Of a stretch of 64,000 nucleotides of DNA, positions 22,730 to 32,596 are shown in pieces. This DNA comes from Amoebophrya sp. A120 (lineage: Eukaryota > Sar > Dinophyceae > Syndiniales > Amoebophryaceae). A program made the translations under genes and the position numbers. The notes under the pieces are model-generated. The model ran no database searches. It was not told where the DNA came from and saw only the letters and a program-made list of their open reading frames with translations. Every line of letters begins with the position of its first letter. The stretch's first letter is position 1. Location: NCBI GenBank assembly GCA_905178155.1, contig CAJINV010000001.1, forward strand, positions 1,725,904-1,789,903, in the 5' to 3' direction.

Positions 22730-25462
22730 TTACGCGCGGGATCTCAAGGGGGTAGACTTTTGAACACCACCTAAGGAGGTGGCGCTGCTTCTCCCCCACC
22801 AAATAACCCCATCCGATTGCCAGCAAAGTAGCCGACTATCAAGTGCAAATAATATCTGGGTGTCGGTTAGGAAGGGCGCAACAACAACAAGACTAGTCAA
22901 CATGCATCTACTCGCGGACCATGCGCATGGTCTGATATGCACGACACAGAAGCAACATCTTGCTCACAGATTTATTTGCAAGACCTCCTTGATGTTGCCT
23001 ATCCCGCATGAGAAATCCGGCTCAGCCTCTTTTTGGACAAGAAGTGGGCAACAACTTGTGCGGTTCCTTCTTTGATCATGCAGCACAGATTTTTTTGTGG
23101 CGTCGCGTGACAAGTTGCACGACCCTTCCCAGACCCAGACGTGTTTGCAAGACTGCATACCGAGCACCCCGAGACCGACACCAACGACGATGAGCTTGGG
23201 CAGTGAGATGTAGCTGACACTCTCCGCAGCGGCCACGCCCTCGTCGTCCTCGGTTTTTTTTGCAGTCGCCACTGGGGTCGCGTTTTGGGTCACGGTCTCA
23301 TTCACAAGCACCTCCTGCTCCTTCTCCTTCTCCGCACAAGTATTGCTTTCGGGCTGGAACTCGTAACCCTCGTCGCATCCGGTTGCTACGCAAATGTGAT
23401 CGCCTGCGTTGTTGCAGACTTGCGTGCCGTTATTTATATTTCCCTCTACGCGCGCACCGTGCGTGCATCGGCACACCTTTGCCTCGCAGGTCTGCGTGTT
23501 CTGGCCCAACACGTTCTTGCTGAAGCCGTCTGGACATGTGAGGCAGAAATTGTTTCCGTCCACGGGACATTCGGCGCCCGTCGCGGCCCGCTCCGGATCG
23601 GAAGCGCAGACGCACTGCTTCACCTTGCAACACGTCGTCGCATCCGCCCCGGTCTTGTCGCAGGCTTGTCCTGGGCAATAGGTATTTTGCTGCGCGGCAA
23701 TCGAGACATAGCCTCCCTCTGCCACCGCGGCTGTGCTGACCGTACTGCAGAAGTTTGGGTCCGTCTTGCATTGCGCTCTCCGGGTACAACAATCCGTCCC
23801 GTCGTTGCTGCAATTGTCAGCCCCGGCACTGCATCTTATGCCTTCTGGGTTTCCCTTCGTTAGGTACTTCGCAGCGTTGCAAGTGGCCTCTTTGCTTTTG
23901 CAAGTGTGGTCGCAGCACGTGTAGAGGTCGTCCGAATTGCAGACTGAGCCCGCGTATGCATTGCGAATGTCGTATGTGTGTCTGGCTGGTCTGAAAGAAT
24001 GCAAGCGCAACGCTTGCAATTCTCGTGCTCGGCTTCGGCTAGCATGACTCATACATAAATATGTCTACTGCAGTCACCGTGCATTTTTACCCGAAAGCAT
24101 CCTTGCTCTGTCATGCAGAAATAATCATGCAGAAGCAGAATTATACCGATTAGGACTACTTACACGGACAACACCTAAAAAGAGCTCCAAAGTAAGATTA
24201 TATTCATGCTCAGCCGTCAATCGTGGATTTCTCGTGATTCTTCAAGAACGAACCAGCATCACGCAAAGTGAAGTTTCCAGCACCAGACCTGCAGCCCCAC
24301 ACATTTGCATTTTATAGTGCGCATTTATTCGGAAATGGCTCTCCGCGCAAGCGACTCTGGTTCTCGCAAAACTGGTAACTACAGGTCGCGCGCGCCACGC
24401 AGCAATCGGCAAACTCGCACAGTCTGCCGTGGCAGCGAACCTCCGAAGACCCGCTCTTCAGCGTGTTTGCGGAGAGGGGGTTACAAAGGGAGACCTTGCA
24501 CTTTCCGTCGCAACACTTGGGTTTGTTGCAGTCTTTCACGTTTCCGTTGCTGTCCGTGCCGCAATACCGGGTGGCTTTGTCATCCCTGTCCGCCCAGTCT
24601 TCGTTCGGAGTGCACGATATCGCGGCGCAGCTGTCGAGTGCCGTGCAACATTTTGCCGCGTCGCAGCCTGCACTGCCGCAGGCTTCGTCGTCGTTGTGCT
24701 GCTGCGAGATCGCATTCGACGCATACTTGCCCCCGTGGGCAGCGTCCTCGCAATTGATGCCGTACCCCGTGGGCGTCGTACTCCAGAAGTACGCACAAAT
24801 CTCCTTCCTGAAGCAGAACTTGTCTCCGATGCGCCGACGACCCGGTGCGTTTTTGTCGTCGCAGCACCCGTCTTTCCAGGTGGTCCCAAACGTAAGTGAC
24901 GTCATGGCGCAGTACGCTCCGCCACGAAAGTTGCCCGTAACGGAGGTGCCATCAATCTTAAACATTCGCCGCCGATATTCGTTGGTCGGCTTACCGGCGG
25001 AAAAGAAGCAGACCACTTTGGTAGAACCACTTTTGTACTCCGATTCCAGGGGATCGAACACGTAGCTATTGCACGAGGCCCCTCGGTTATTGCATTCGTC
25101 TGCGCAGACCTGCGTTATCGGTTCGGAAGTTTTCGTTAGGGTTAGCTTCTCCAGATCCGTTCCGCTTCCGCATCTAACGAAGTCCGTTTTGTCGCACATA
25201 CACCAGCCATCGTCGAAAGTATCGTCGCTTGACACGCCATTATAGTTTGGGTTGTCATACCCACCCGGAGTTACTCCCTATGAACTGCAAAAGTATCGCA
25301 TTCGTATAAATGCATGACAAATTTCCTCAGCATGAAAAATAAAATTTGTAATGCGAATTTACCTTCATGTAATGCATGATTGCAATACGAGTGCGATACT
25401 TTTGCAGAGGATACTCCTCCATCGAGGTCATATTCCGGACTGCGCCGCCGGCCCATGCACAT
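22730..25462 (-). CDS. Cysteine-rich surface-type protein with a C-terminal membrane segment
   Basis: Exons about 25462-25413, 25279-24317, 23954-23160 and 22836-22730. Removing the A element (ACTCC duplications) joins DLDGGV to TPGGYDNPNYNG. Removing the B element at 23955-24316 joins KCA to YAGSVCNSDDLYTCC. Removing the B element at 22837-23159 joins GVGLGVLG to SRLLCWQ. The ectodomain has many cysteines in a recurring CC-x(4-5)-C pattern: TCCDHTC, DCCTRRAQC, TCCKVKQC, KCCTALDSC, KCCDGKC, DCCVARATC. It ends with a hydrophobic segment (LPKLIVVGVGLGVLGM) and a short basic tail. Such repeats suggest a disulphide-rich extracellular protein. No signal peptide is visible at the ATG at 25462, so the gene probably begins further upstream, perhaps in the 25.4-27.3 kb coding stretch. 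Confidence 0.72.
22837..23159. mobile_element. Introner-like element, family B, diverged long copy
   Basis: Left TATCAAGTGCAAATAATATC, right TATGCAGTCTTGCAAACACG with the GTCTGGGTCTGG core; duplications CCGAC/CCGAG. 323 bp. Intron after the membrane segment of the cysteine-rich gene. Confidence 0.75.
23955..24316. mobile_element. Introner-like element, family B, diverged long copy
   Basis: 362 bp, with imperfect TIRs (left TATGCATTGCG, right TATAAAATGCAAATGTGTGG) and imperfect duplications (CGCG/TGCG). Removal joins NKCA to YAGSVCNS in the cysteine-rich gene. Confidence 0.65.
25280..25412. mobile_element. Introner-like element, family A
   Basis: TIRs TATGAACTGCAAAAGTATCG and TATCCTCTGCAAAAGTATCG; ACTCC duplications. 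Splits the first two exons of the cysteine-rich gene. Confidence 0.88.
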
Positions 25463-27344
25463 GACCCTTTGGCCACGAGATCCTGCTCGCGTTCCTCTTA
25501 CGACTTTTCGCGCCGCAACGGCGCTGGTGAGTGTGGTGGTTGCGCCACCAGATAGGGTCGCGTTCGTGCCATGTGCATGGCGAGTCTTGTAGTGGCGTCG
25601 AGATCAATGTTGATACAGAGAAATCGGATTGGACGCACGCCGTCCTTCTAGTTTCCTCTGCGAAGCAGGATGAACGGGTGCCCCTTATTCCCAGAAAAAA
25701 ACCACACCCCCAGCATCCAAAATACAACTACCTGCAATTATTTTTCATCTCTTCATGCATCAAATAAGTAAACATGAAGCCCTTCTTGTTGTTAAGCCTG
25801 TGAATGTGTTCGCAAAAATGGATGGGGCGGATGTTTTTTTTTCTGGGCATATTCCTTCCGGGTCGTGTAGCTCGTCTCCAGCATAAAGATCAGCTGTAAA
25901 AAGCCCTTCGAAATCATCATCGTCGGATGATTCCTCCGATGAAGCAGGATCACCATGAACACCGTCAGACTGCCCCACGTCTGCACTATGTTCTTGCAGC
26001 GGCTCTTCATCTTCATCACTCTCGGACGACTGCGAGTGCGGCTCCTCGATGTCGTGCTTGATGATCTCATCAGCCGCGCCGTCAAACAAACCAGCACTCG
26101 TCGAAGTGCTTGTTTGATTCGTCGACTATGCATTGCACAAGTGTCCGTGTCGTACTAACTTGTAGAAATAGCATTGCACTACATTTTCCGAGATCCAGAA
26201 GGAAAAAATCAATCTGTAATGCATAAATGCAAGAAGTACTACGAGGTCAATGAGAAGTACTATACTTTTGCAATCCATATCGACGCGCCGTCTGTAATTT
26301 CAAGAGTATCGCGTTCCTGTGTCTGTTGGTTGAGCTCGTCGGGCTTCGCGGCCAGTGAAGATGCTTTAGCCACCTGGAGGAGAACAGTAGAGGATGAATT
26401 TGCTGTGGCAGCTGTCACAGCTATGCATGAGAAAACGTGCCTGAATTTGTCATTCACAGCATGCGTAGGAGCCTAAATTTGCGATGCATGACTGCAATCA
26501 GTGAAGGTGAACAAAACCGTAGATCATAACGCTATACACTTTTTCTTGTGATAGCAGCAGAAGAAGTTGTAGTCGTGTGATTCTTCTTTGCCCGCTCATC
26601 GTCTCCTGGAAGTGCTTTCTCCGACTCCTCGCCCTCCCCTTGTAGTACGTCGACGTCCTCCTGCTCTGTTGCGTATGTATAACTTTTGCTACTTTCGTTG
26701 TCCAAGAACAGAAGCGCTTCTACAACTTCGGGAGGAGGTGACGAAGATGGCACTTGTACCTCGGATCGACGTTCCTCGGCGCGCTGTTGAGAAGTTGTCA
26801 TCCTCTGCGAAGCAGGAGCAGAAGGGGCTCGAGCCCCAACCTCCAATTCAGAATCTTGCTGGTGCTCTGCTACTTCTCCTCCTGCACCGTCAGGACGAGA
26901 TTCCTCTCTTTGCTGGCGGCGCAACATCGTCCAAGCCTGCGTGGAAGTCGTAGTACTACTACTGCTCAGCACTGCCGATGGCGTCGAGGTGAGCACTTCG
27001 CTCGAAGGCGGGACCAGCGAAGTCGTATCCAGGTCGTTGTGAGTGTTGTTTTTATTCGCGCCCTGAGCTGCTACAGCTGAGGCGTCATCTGGTGCGGATG
27101 CTTTTTGTTCTTTCGTTGCTGAGCTCATTGTCATCATCTCGATGGCTTTTTCTTGCCCTTCTCCTGCTCGTTTCTGGTTTCCTGCCTTCTTGTCGTGCGC
27201 TGCAGCAGCAGCCTCCTCATGCTCTCCGCCTGTCCGCCTGAGCATCTTCAAACTCGCTTCGACAGGAAGAGCAGCTTCAATTTCAGGCTCCACCGCGAGG
27301 TGATTTTGATAGGCGACGCTTGGCGCGGAAGCGGTATCAGAACC
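25428..27344 (-). CDS. Acidic low-complexity coding stretch with three introner elements
   Basis: One frame runs through about 27344-26559, 26407-26285, 26121-25856 and 25685-25428. Joins after element removal: SSAATANSSSTVLLQ (E element, GCAGC duplications), DGASTNQTSTSTSAG (A element, TCGAC duplications) and PEGIRGTRSS (C-type element). The left end follows a TTGGTTAG acceptor. The product is rich in E, D, S, A and Q, with a DDDDFEGLF acidic run. The frame stops at 25428, but the next exon of the cysteine-rich gene starts in another frame at the same place. Either an undetected intron links them into one long gene, or two genes abut. I favour one gene because the downstream part lacks a signal peptide. 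Function unknown. Confidence 0.45.
25686..25851. mobile_element. Introner-like element, family C, variant
   Basis: Ends TATTCCCAGAAAAAAACCAC and, other strand, TATGCCCAGAAAAAAAAACA; TATTCC repeated at both sides. Splits the acidic low-complexity coding stretch. Confidence 0.72.
26127..26279. mobile_element. Introner-like element, family A
   Basis: Ends TATGCATTGCACAAGTGTCC and TATGGATTGCAAAAGTATAG; perfect TCGAC duplications. Removal gives DGASTNQTSTST. Confidence 0.82.
26413..26553. mobile_element. Introner-like element, family E, decayed at one end
   Basis: Right end (other strand) TATCACAAGAAAAAGTGTAT is intact. The left end is reduced to TGTCACAG. Perfect GCAGC duplications remain, and removal keeps frame (SSAATANSSS). 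Confidence 0.68.
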
Positions 27345-27469
27345 ATCCTAACCAAGGTCGACGTCGACGCGAGACGCGGTCGCGCTCTTTCTCGTCTCCT
27401 CCGTGTTTGAGTTTGCGGCCACATTACCAAATATAGCCGCCGGGGCGGAGGTAGTGAGGTCGTGGGCGT

Positions 27470-28130
27470 TTTCTTGCCGGCCATCGCCTTGGCCGTGGCT
27501 TTGCTTTTTCTGGGATCGCCATACCGCCGCGCGTAACGTTAGGCCGGGCGGTATGGCGGCCGCTTGATAAACGTCGCAAATTCTGGCGAATTTCCGAATT
27601 TCCTTTCCGAAAGCCAGGCCCCATGCTATGGGGCCGATCCGGGCGCCACGGGGGGCGCCCAAAAACCGAAGGAAAACCGGGCCCATAGCATGCGGATTGG
27701 CTTTGCGCGTCTGGCGCGCTTTTTCTTTTTTGCGTTTTTATTTTTCTCGCCGGCGCTTTTTGCAAAGCTTCCCAGGCTCTGAAACCGGCGAAAAGGCCAG
27801 GCGGCCGCTTTCGCGGCCTTCCAAAATGTTCCGAAATCGCTGCCGCGCCATGCTGTTTCGCTGTTCTGATTTTGGGCGCGTTTCTTTCGGGCGCCCTTTT
27901 GGGCGCCCCAAATCGCCAGAAACTAAGGCGGTGGGCGCCTCAGAAGGGCGCCACTTTTGCCGGCTGCTCCCCTGCGTCGTTTTATGAAGTGCGAGTCGAT
28001 AGTTTTCAACCGGGCGTGTTTGATGGCAAAGCCCCGCCCGCTTGATAATTGAAAATCTTTTATGTCAAAAAACGCTTCCGGCCGCTTGAAAACTGCCGGC
28101 CGTTTTGCTGTCTGGCTGTCAAAAAAACTC
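27470..28130. repeat. GC-rich palindrome island
   Basis: Sharply different from its surroundings: dense GGCGCC/GGGCGCCC palindromes with T-rich runs, plus two inverted repeats. One pairs GCCATACCGCC at 27528-27538 with its exact complement at 27547-27557. The other pairs 27622-27635 with 27679-27692, 14 bp with one mismatch. Arginine/proline-rich frames cross it on both strands without recognisable motifs. Could be a degraded mobile element or DNA of other origin. Confidence 0.55.
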
Positions 28131-28135
28131 CCTGG

Positions 28136-28661
28136 TTAGAGCCGTTCGGTGACCTCACTAAATATGAACAGCATCGCTTCCCGCCCCAAAAGCGGAGGTC
28201 GTTCGTCGGTCATCGCGTCGCAGTTTTTTCGTGCTCGGTGCCGAAGAAGTGTGCGTCGCAGGTGTCCCGCCCTCGAACAAAAACTCTGTATCTGGCACGG
28301 ATCGAGGGGGATCTGTATGCGTCCGCTTAGACGCAGTGTCACTGCCGTCAGCCGAGTCCCCGTTCGGTTGTAGCTCTCCCAGAAGATGAGTCTGTGGCCC
28401 ACTCTTCGCAACAACTTCCGCCAAGCAAAACGCTACGAACGGGTACGAGCTGCCGCCCGGAGTCGTAACTATTCCTTGTGGTGGAACAATCCAACAAAAT
28501 GTGAAGAACGTCGTAGCTTGCAGCACGACTTCCACCAAACATGTCAGCAGATGACACCTCGAAGCAAGAACGGCTCCGAGCGGGACCGTCGACGAGCAGA
28601 GCGAAGTTCTCACATCGCAGCGACTTCTGAGACTTCTTCCCACCGTCTTGTTCCGCCCCAT
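28136..28661 (-). CDS. Possible hydrophobic protein
   Basis: ATG-started frame of 167 codons (MGRNKTVGRSLRSRCDVRT). It has a cysteine-containing hydrophobic half (TTFFTFCWIVPP, YPFVAFCLAEVV) and a polar tail with KKLRRDDRR. It lies beside the GC-rich island and contains no introner element, so support rests on frame length and composition only. Confidence 0.28.
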
Positions 28662-28778
28662 CGTTTAACTGGAAGAACTGTCTCGGTCACGTTCTTGGTT
28701 ACCGCATAATCATGCTGCAACTGTGGTTCATTTAGACCAACCGAAGAACACAGAAGTCTGGACATGCACTGAAAATAA

Positions 28779-28830
28779 GGCTGCCGACGTGAAATAAGTA
28801 CGTAGGCTGCCGACGTGAAAAAATAAGTAC
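28779..28830. repeat. Short direct repeat
   Basis: GGCTGCCGACGTGAAATAAGT occurs at about 28780 and again at 28808 with two extra A residues. The surroundings (28662-29121) show no gene. Confidence 0.6.
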
Positions 28831-29121
28831 TAGTACTACGTAGTTAGTACTAGTAGTAGGAATTAAAGACAAAAAAAGAAGAGCTACGGGTACTTGCCTC
28901 GTTGGCGCTCATGACACGTCGATTCTTCAGATGCATGATGCCTTGTAAAATAGTAGCACCAGCAGAACAGAAGAACAACTCTCGCCCTCATCTTGATCTC
29001 CGGCTGGTCTCTCTGGGTGTTCTGTATTAATACACCGAGGCTTGGCTGACCTTTGCTCATTGGAAACTGAGACGTACAAAGAGCCAGAATCCCGGAGAAA
29101 AGCTAAACAGATCACGGGAAA

Positions 29122-29649
29122 CTAAATGCCCAGCTTTCCGAGGGCATGTATGGCTGAACAAAGGGCATCAAAGGGCGCACAGCTGGAAACACAGTTTTCT
29201 GTAGAGCAGCAAACACAGTTTTCTATAGATTCTATAGAGCTGTCCACGGGTCCTCGGGTTGAGGTCGTGGCAACCTCGTAGAGGTTGATGCAGTTTCTGT
29301 TTTTTGTGTTTTTTATTTCATTGCAGGATATTTGTTCTTGTCGGCGTTGTAGGGTTCTTGTAGAGGGGAGAGCTGCTGCCTGAAAGAAGTTGCCGCAGGA
29401 TGCAGAGGAATCAGCAGTATCACTCAATGACTGCGCTGAGTAATGGTCTTGAAAAGCGACACCATCAAGAAGAAAAACCTCATCTCGCACTTCAAAAAAA
29501 ACATAGGTGGATTTTTTCGAAGTGTTATTTAGAGATTTGATAATTTCCTCGAACAAACGCAGATCTTGTTCCTGAGATGATGTGCCTAATCTTCTATTTA
29601 GCAAATTAGTTCCAGTTCCTCGCATCCAAATCACAAGTAGAAGCTGCAA
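29122..29649 (-). CDS. Possible unknown protein
   Basis: Open frame of 175 codons following a CAG acceptor-like motif near 29650. The first ATG is nine codons in (MRGTGTNLLNRRLG). It contains a charged, plausible segment (RLFEEIIKSLNNTSKK, YVFFEVRDEVFLLDG) and a cysteine-rich end (CVCCSTENCVSSC). No homologue recognised. Confidence 0.3.
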   Translation of the reverse strand: MQLLLVIWMRGTGTNLLNRRLGTSSQEQDLRLFEEIIKSLNNTSKKSTYVFFEVRDEVFLLDGVAFQDHYSAQSLSDTADSSASCGNFFQAAALPSTRTLQRRQEQISCNEIKNTKNRNCINLYEVATTSTRGPVDSSIESIENCVCCSTENCVSSCAPFDALCSAIHALGKLGI

Positions 29650-30205
29650 CTACGTCGTGGAACGTAAAGCGCTTCGATTTCTACTCGACTTCTTCAGTAG
29701 CGAGCCCTCGCTCCTGGCAACAGAGGCCAGTGGTACATAGTTGACGCATCAGCTTCTGCGGGAGCACCAGGAGCAGCTATCTACTGTGTTTGTTCAGCAC
29801 GACCTAGGGGGCTCTTCGGATGTCATAGCGGCGGTAGCAACAAGTTTTCCAGGAGCTCTGGCAAGGCATCGACAAACAAGATAGCTTGGTTTTCTTTAGC
29901 CTCGACTAAATTTGATTTCCTATATTTTTCTTCGAAGCTGTCGTAACAGTGAACAGGGGTGTAGAAGATCCGCATATTAAAACTCGACGCATCATGTTGA
30001 AAAAGTATTGCAATGTAGTTGTAGTTTTTTACTCCAAATTGACGTAGAATCTATCACCGTAGTGCACAATTGCAAATGTACAATAGCGACGACAGTGTTG
30101 AGTAGAGTGAATTATCATATGGTTACGTTTTGAGAAATCATGTGGTCGCAACAATCTGTTGTTCCCAGTATTTTCTGACTTCACCAAATGCAGCAAATCC
30201 ACACC

Positions 30206-31136
30206 TTACTCCTTGGCCGGCTTCGGCATGAGCTCCTTCACCTCGATGCTTTCGGAGTTAGGCGTATCAGGATGAAAAAGTGTTCACATTATACGGCTTT
30301 CACTGTGATTGCAGCCATGCATCACAAAACAATTTCCTTTTGTGCATGCCATGCTAGACAAATTTCATGAACTTGCTTGTGCGTGCGTTTCTCCTGCATC
30401 ACAGGTTCTTCCGTAGTTTCAGCGTCAACATTTTTTCCTCTAATACGGCGCCTTCAAAATGTCCACGGTGATCTGCGGCACGAACTTGCCCCCGGGGATT
30501 TTGTAGTAGGTCGTGTTGCACTTCTCGATGCTCCCCATCTTCGCCTCCTCGATGCGGGCCGCGCACGCGATGGCGCAGGAGATGGCGTTGCCCAGCCCGG
30601 AGATGCGCAGCTTCGGCACCGGCGGTTTGTCCTCCCCCTGTCCCTTCAGAAAGGACAAGGCGGACCGGATGTAGAACGGGGTCGTCGTATCCAGAGGAAA
30701 TAATCAGCCACCGTAGTACGTTTTGATGTAATTTACTGTAAGTGCTGAATCGATGTCGGACCGACATCAGATACAACTTACTATACCGTTTCCAATTCCC
30801 CATCGTTCGTTCGTTGCGAATCGGCTCTGCCGAACGGGTAACCCAACGCCTAGCATACAAATGATCGACATAGGCCCGATACAAAAAGCCTAAGTCAATC
30901 ATATTAGCTCAGCATGACAAGTCATCTGATTTCTCATGATCTTCTTGGAAAAATTATTTGTGGTGCTTTTTTGTACGAGGTGTAGTATGGTAGATGATTT
31001 CTATCGGGTACGTGTGCTGCTTGGACACCTTCATGGTGAGCACCCCATCGATGACACCGCCACCCTCCTTCGGCGAGGATTCCCCCTCCGTCTTGGTCTT
31101 CTTGTCCTTGCTAGCGCCCTTGCGACCCTTCGCCAT
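30206..31136 (-). CDS. Alba-domain nucleic-acid-binding protein
   Basis: ATG at 31136 with a lysine-rich N-terminus (MAKGRKGASKDKKTKTEG). A second exon gives FYIRSALSFLKGQGE, then KLRISGLGNAISCAIACAAR, then TTYYKIPGG and VPQITVDILKA. This is the Alba fold order: a first strand, the FLKG helix end, the ISxLGxAI...A helix, and a last strand. Removing the E-family element at 30265-30445 adds a C-terminal tail ending KELMPKPAKE before the TAA at 30206. Without removal the frame would end prematurely. The intron between exons one and two (about 31010-30700) has no clear AG at its 3' end. Alba proteins bind DNA or RNA and in alveolates often act in translational control; the exact role here is inference. 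Confidence 0.78.
30265..30445. mobile_element. Introner-like element, family E
   Basis: Ends TATCAGGATGAAAAAGTGTT and TATTAGAGGAAAAAATGTTG; GGCG repeated at both sides. Intron near the end of the Alba gene. Confidence 0.82.
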
Positions 31137-31687
31137 CTTGATGTTTTGGGTGGGTGGTGGGGTTTCGCTTGGATGTGTTTGACTGTTACTGAAGGTGCGA
31201 TTTATTTTCGAACCTACACGACTTTTTCAAGAATCGGCTGACTTCCTAGATATCTGCCTAGATTTTTTGAGTGAACTTCTAGATGTTCTTCTTTTTGAAG
31301 CACGCCCCCGCTGTGGTATTCGTATTGCAGGAAGGTGGTTTGTTTCTGATTTATATTTTCTCGTCGTCCTGATCCTATCACTATCCTCATCAACAATATT
31401 AAATCATGCAGCTCGTCGTGGCCAATCGTTTTTCACCAATGCTTTTTCTTGCTACCACCTCTAGATCTTGATCAAGCTGCTTACTTAGTTGCCTTGCCGA
31501 GGTAGTGGCTGTACTTCGTGACAATAGACAAAAGACGAACCTAAAGGCTCCGCTGCTCTATCAGGCTAATAGCAGATCTGGCGCGTTATAACTACAGGGA
31601 CTAACAACATCATCAATAATCAACTAGATGTTGAATGTGAAACGATACTGACGTCAACCCATTTTGTTTTCGCACCACTAAGACAGT

Positions 31688-32268
31688 ATGGTAGGCTTCT
31701 ATATCGCTAGATCTACTAGGGCTACGCACTCGATAACAACTTGGACTTGCTGCGACACTACACAAGGAAGTTGTAGAAAACGACAACTAGAAATATATGT
31801 TCTTGATCCTCTTGCTGCTGCAAAGCTTCTCGTCTTGTTCACTATGGGTACTACGCCTCTAAGGTTTAAATCGTATTTGTCGGCGGCTAGCTGCGACGCA
31901 AAAAACTGGTAGTAGCTAGTAGACCGTCATATAATAAATAAGTACATCGCAGTGATGAACTGGACGTGGATTGTGATCTTTGTTTTCGTCTGCAGCTACG
32001 TTCTCTTTCCTTTGCTATCGTGCATGCCACAAAATACACGAACGAACAACATCGCAATCTTCAATTTGCGCAGTACTCTGCGCCAACCAATGCGCGCTGG
32101 AGCCCGGAGTTCATCTCCCACCTCCGCTCCGACATAAATATAGCTTGCGGGCTGGAAAAGGATTTTTGTTTTCTAGGAGGCCAATGTCAGGAGTTCACAG
32201 GACCAGAGGGTCTTTGTCGGCCAGTTAGTTTGGACGAACATGTTTTTTTCGGTCAAAGATGTAGATAA
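31688..32268 (+). CDS. Possible plus-strand cysteine-containing protein, two exons
   Basis: ATG at 31688 (MVGFYIARSTRATHS). A donor at 31910 (CTG|GTAGTA) and an acceptor at 31952 (CATCGCAG) define a 43-bp intron. Joining keeps phase (SCDAKNCDELDVDCDLCF) and gives a frame ending QEFTGPEGLCRPVS...FFGQRCR at 32268. It would be the only plus-strand gene here, and it has no introner element. Support is from frame and splice signals only. Confidence 0.35.
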
Positions 32269-32596
32269 TCATGATCCTATTAATTTACCTGGTGACTCCA
32301 TCATGCAAAAGTATGAAGCAGTATCGTATACATAGTTTGTCGAAACAACCCTTCATGCTCATGGCATAGGGGGTTGTGCGAATCCGTGAATTTCTCTGCG
32401 TTCTTTCGCTTTACGTCGTAGTTTAGCTCGTATTCCCTGGAAATATCTTTTATTAGAAACGAAGGTGATTCATTCTTGTTCCACCGAGCACAAAATGCAA
32501 CACGATGCAGCAGCAGCTTCTTTTGCACATACAGGACACTAAGTTTGTCCATACTAACTTCTGTAAATGTGCGGTGAAGATCTTCATCTTCTACCA

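Noticed and set aside
27348-27686. Minus-strand frame continuing upstream of the acidic coding stretch across one TAG
   Set aside because: Runs into the GC-rich island and the TAG coincides with a TTGGTTAG splice acceptor, so a normal exon start explains it better than stop read-through.
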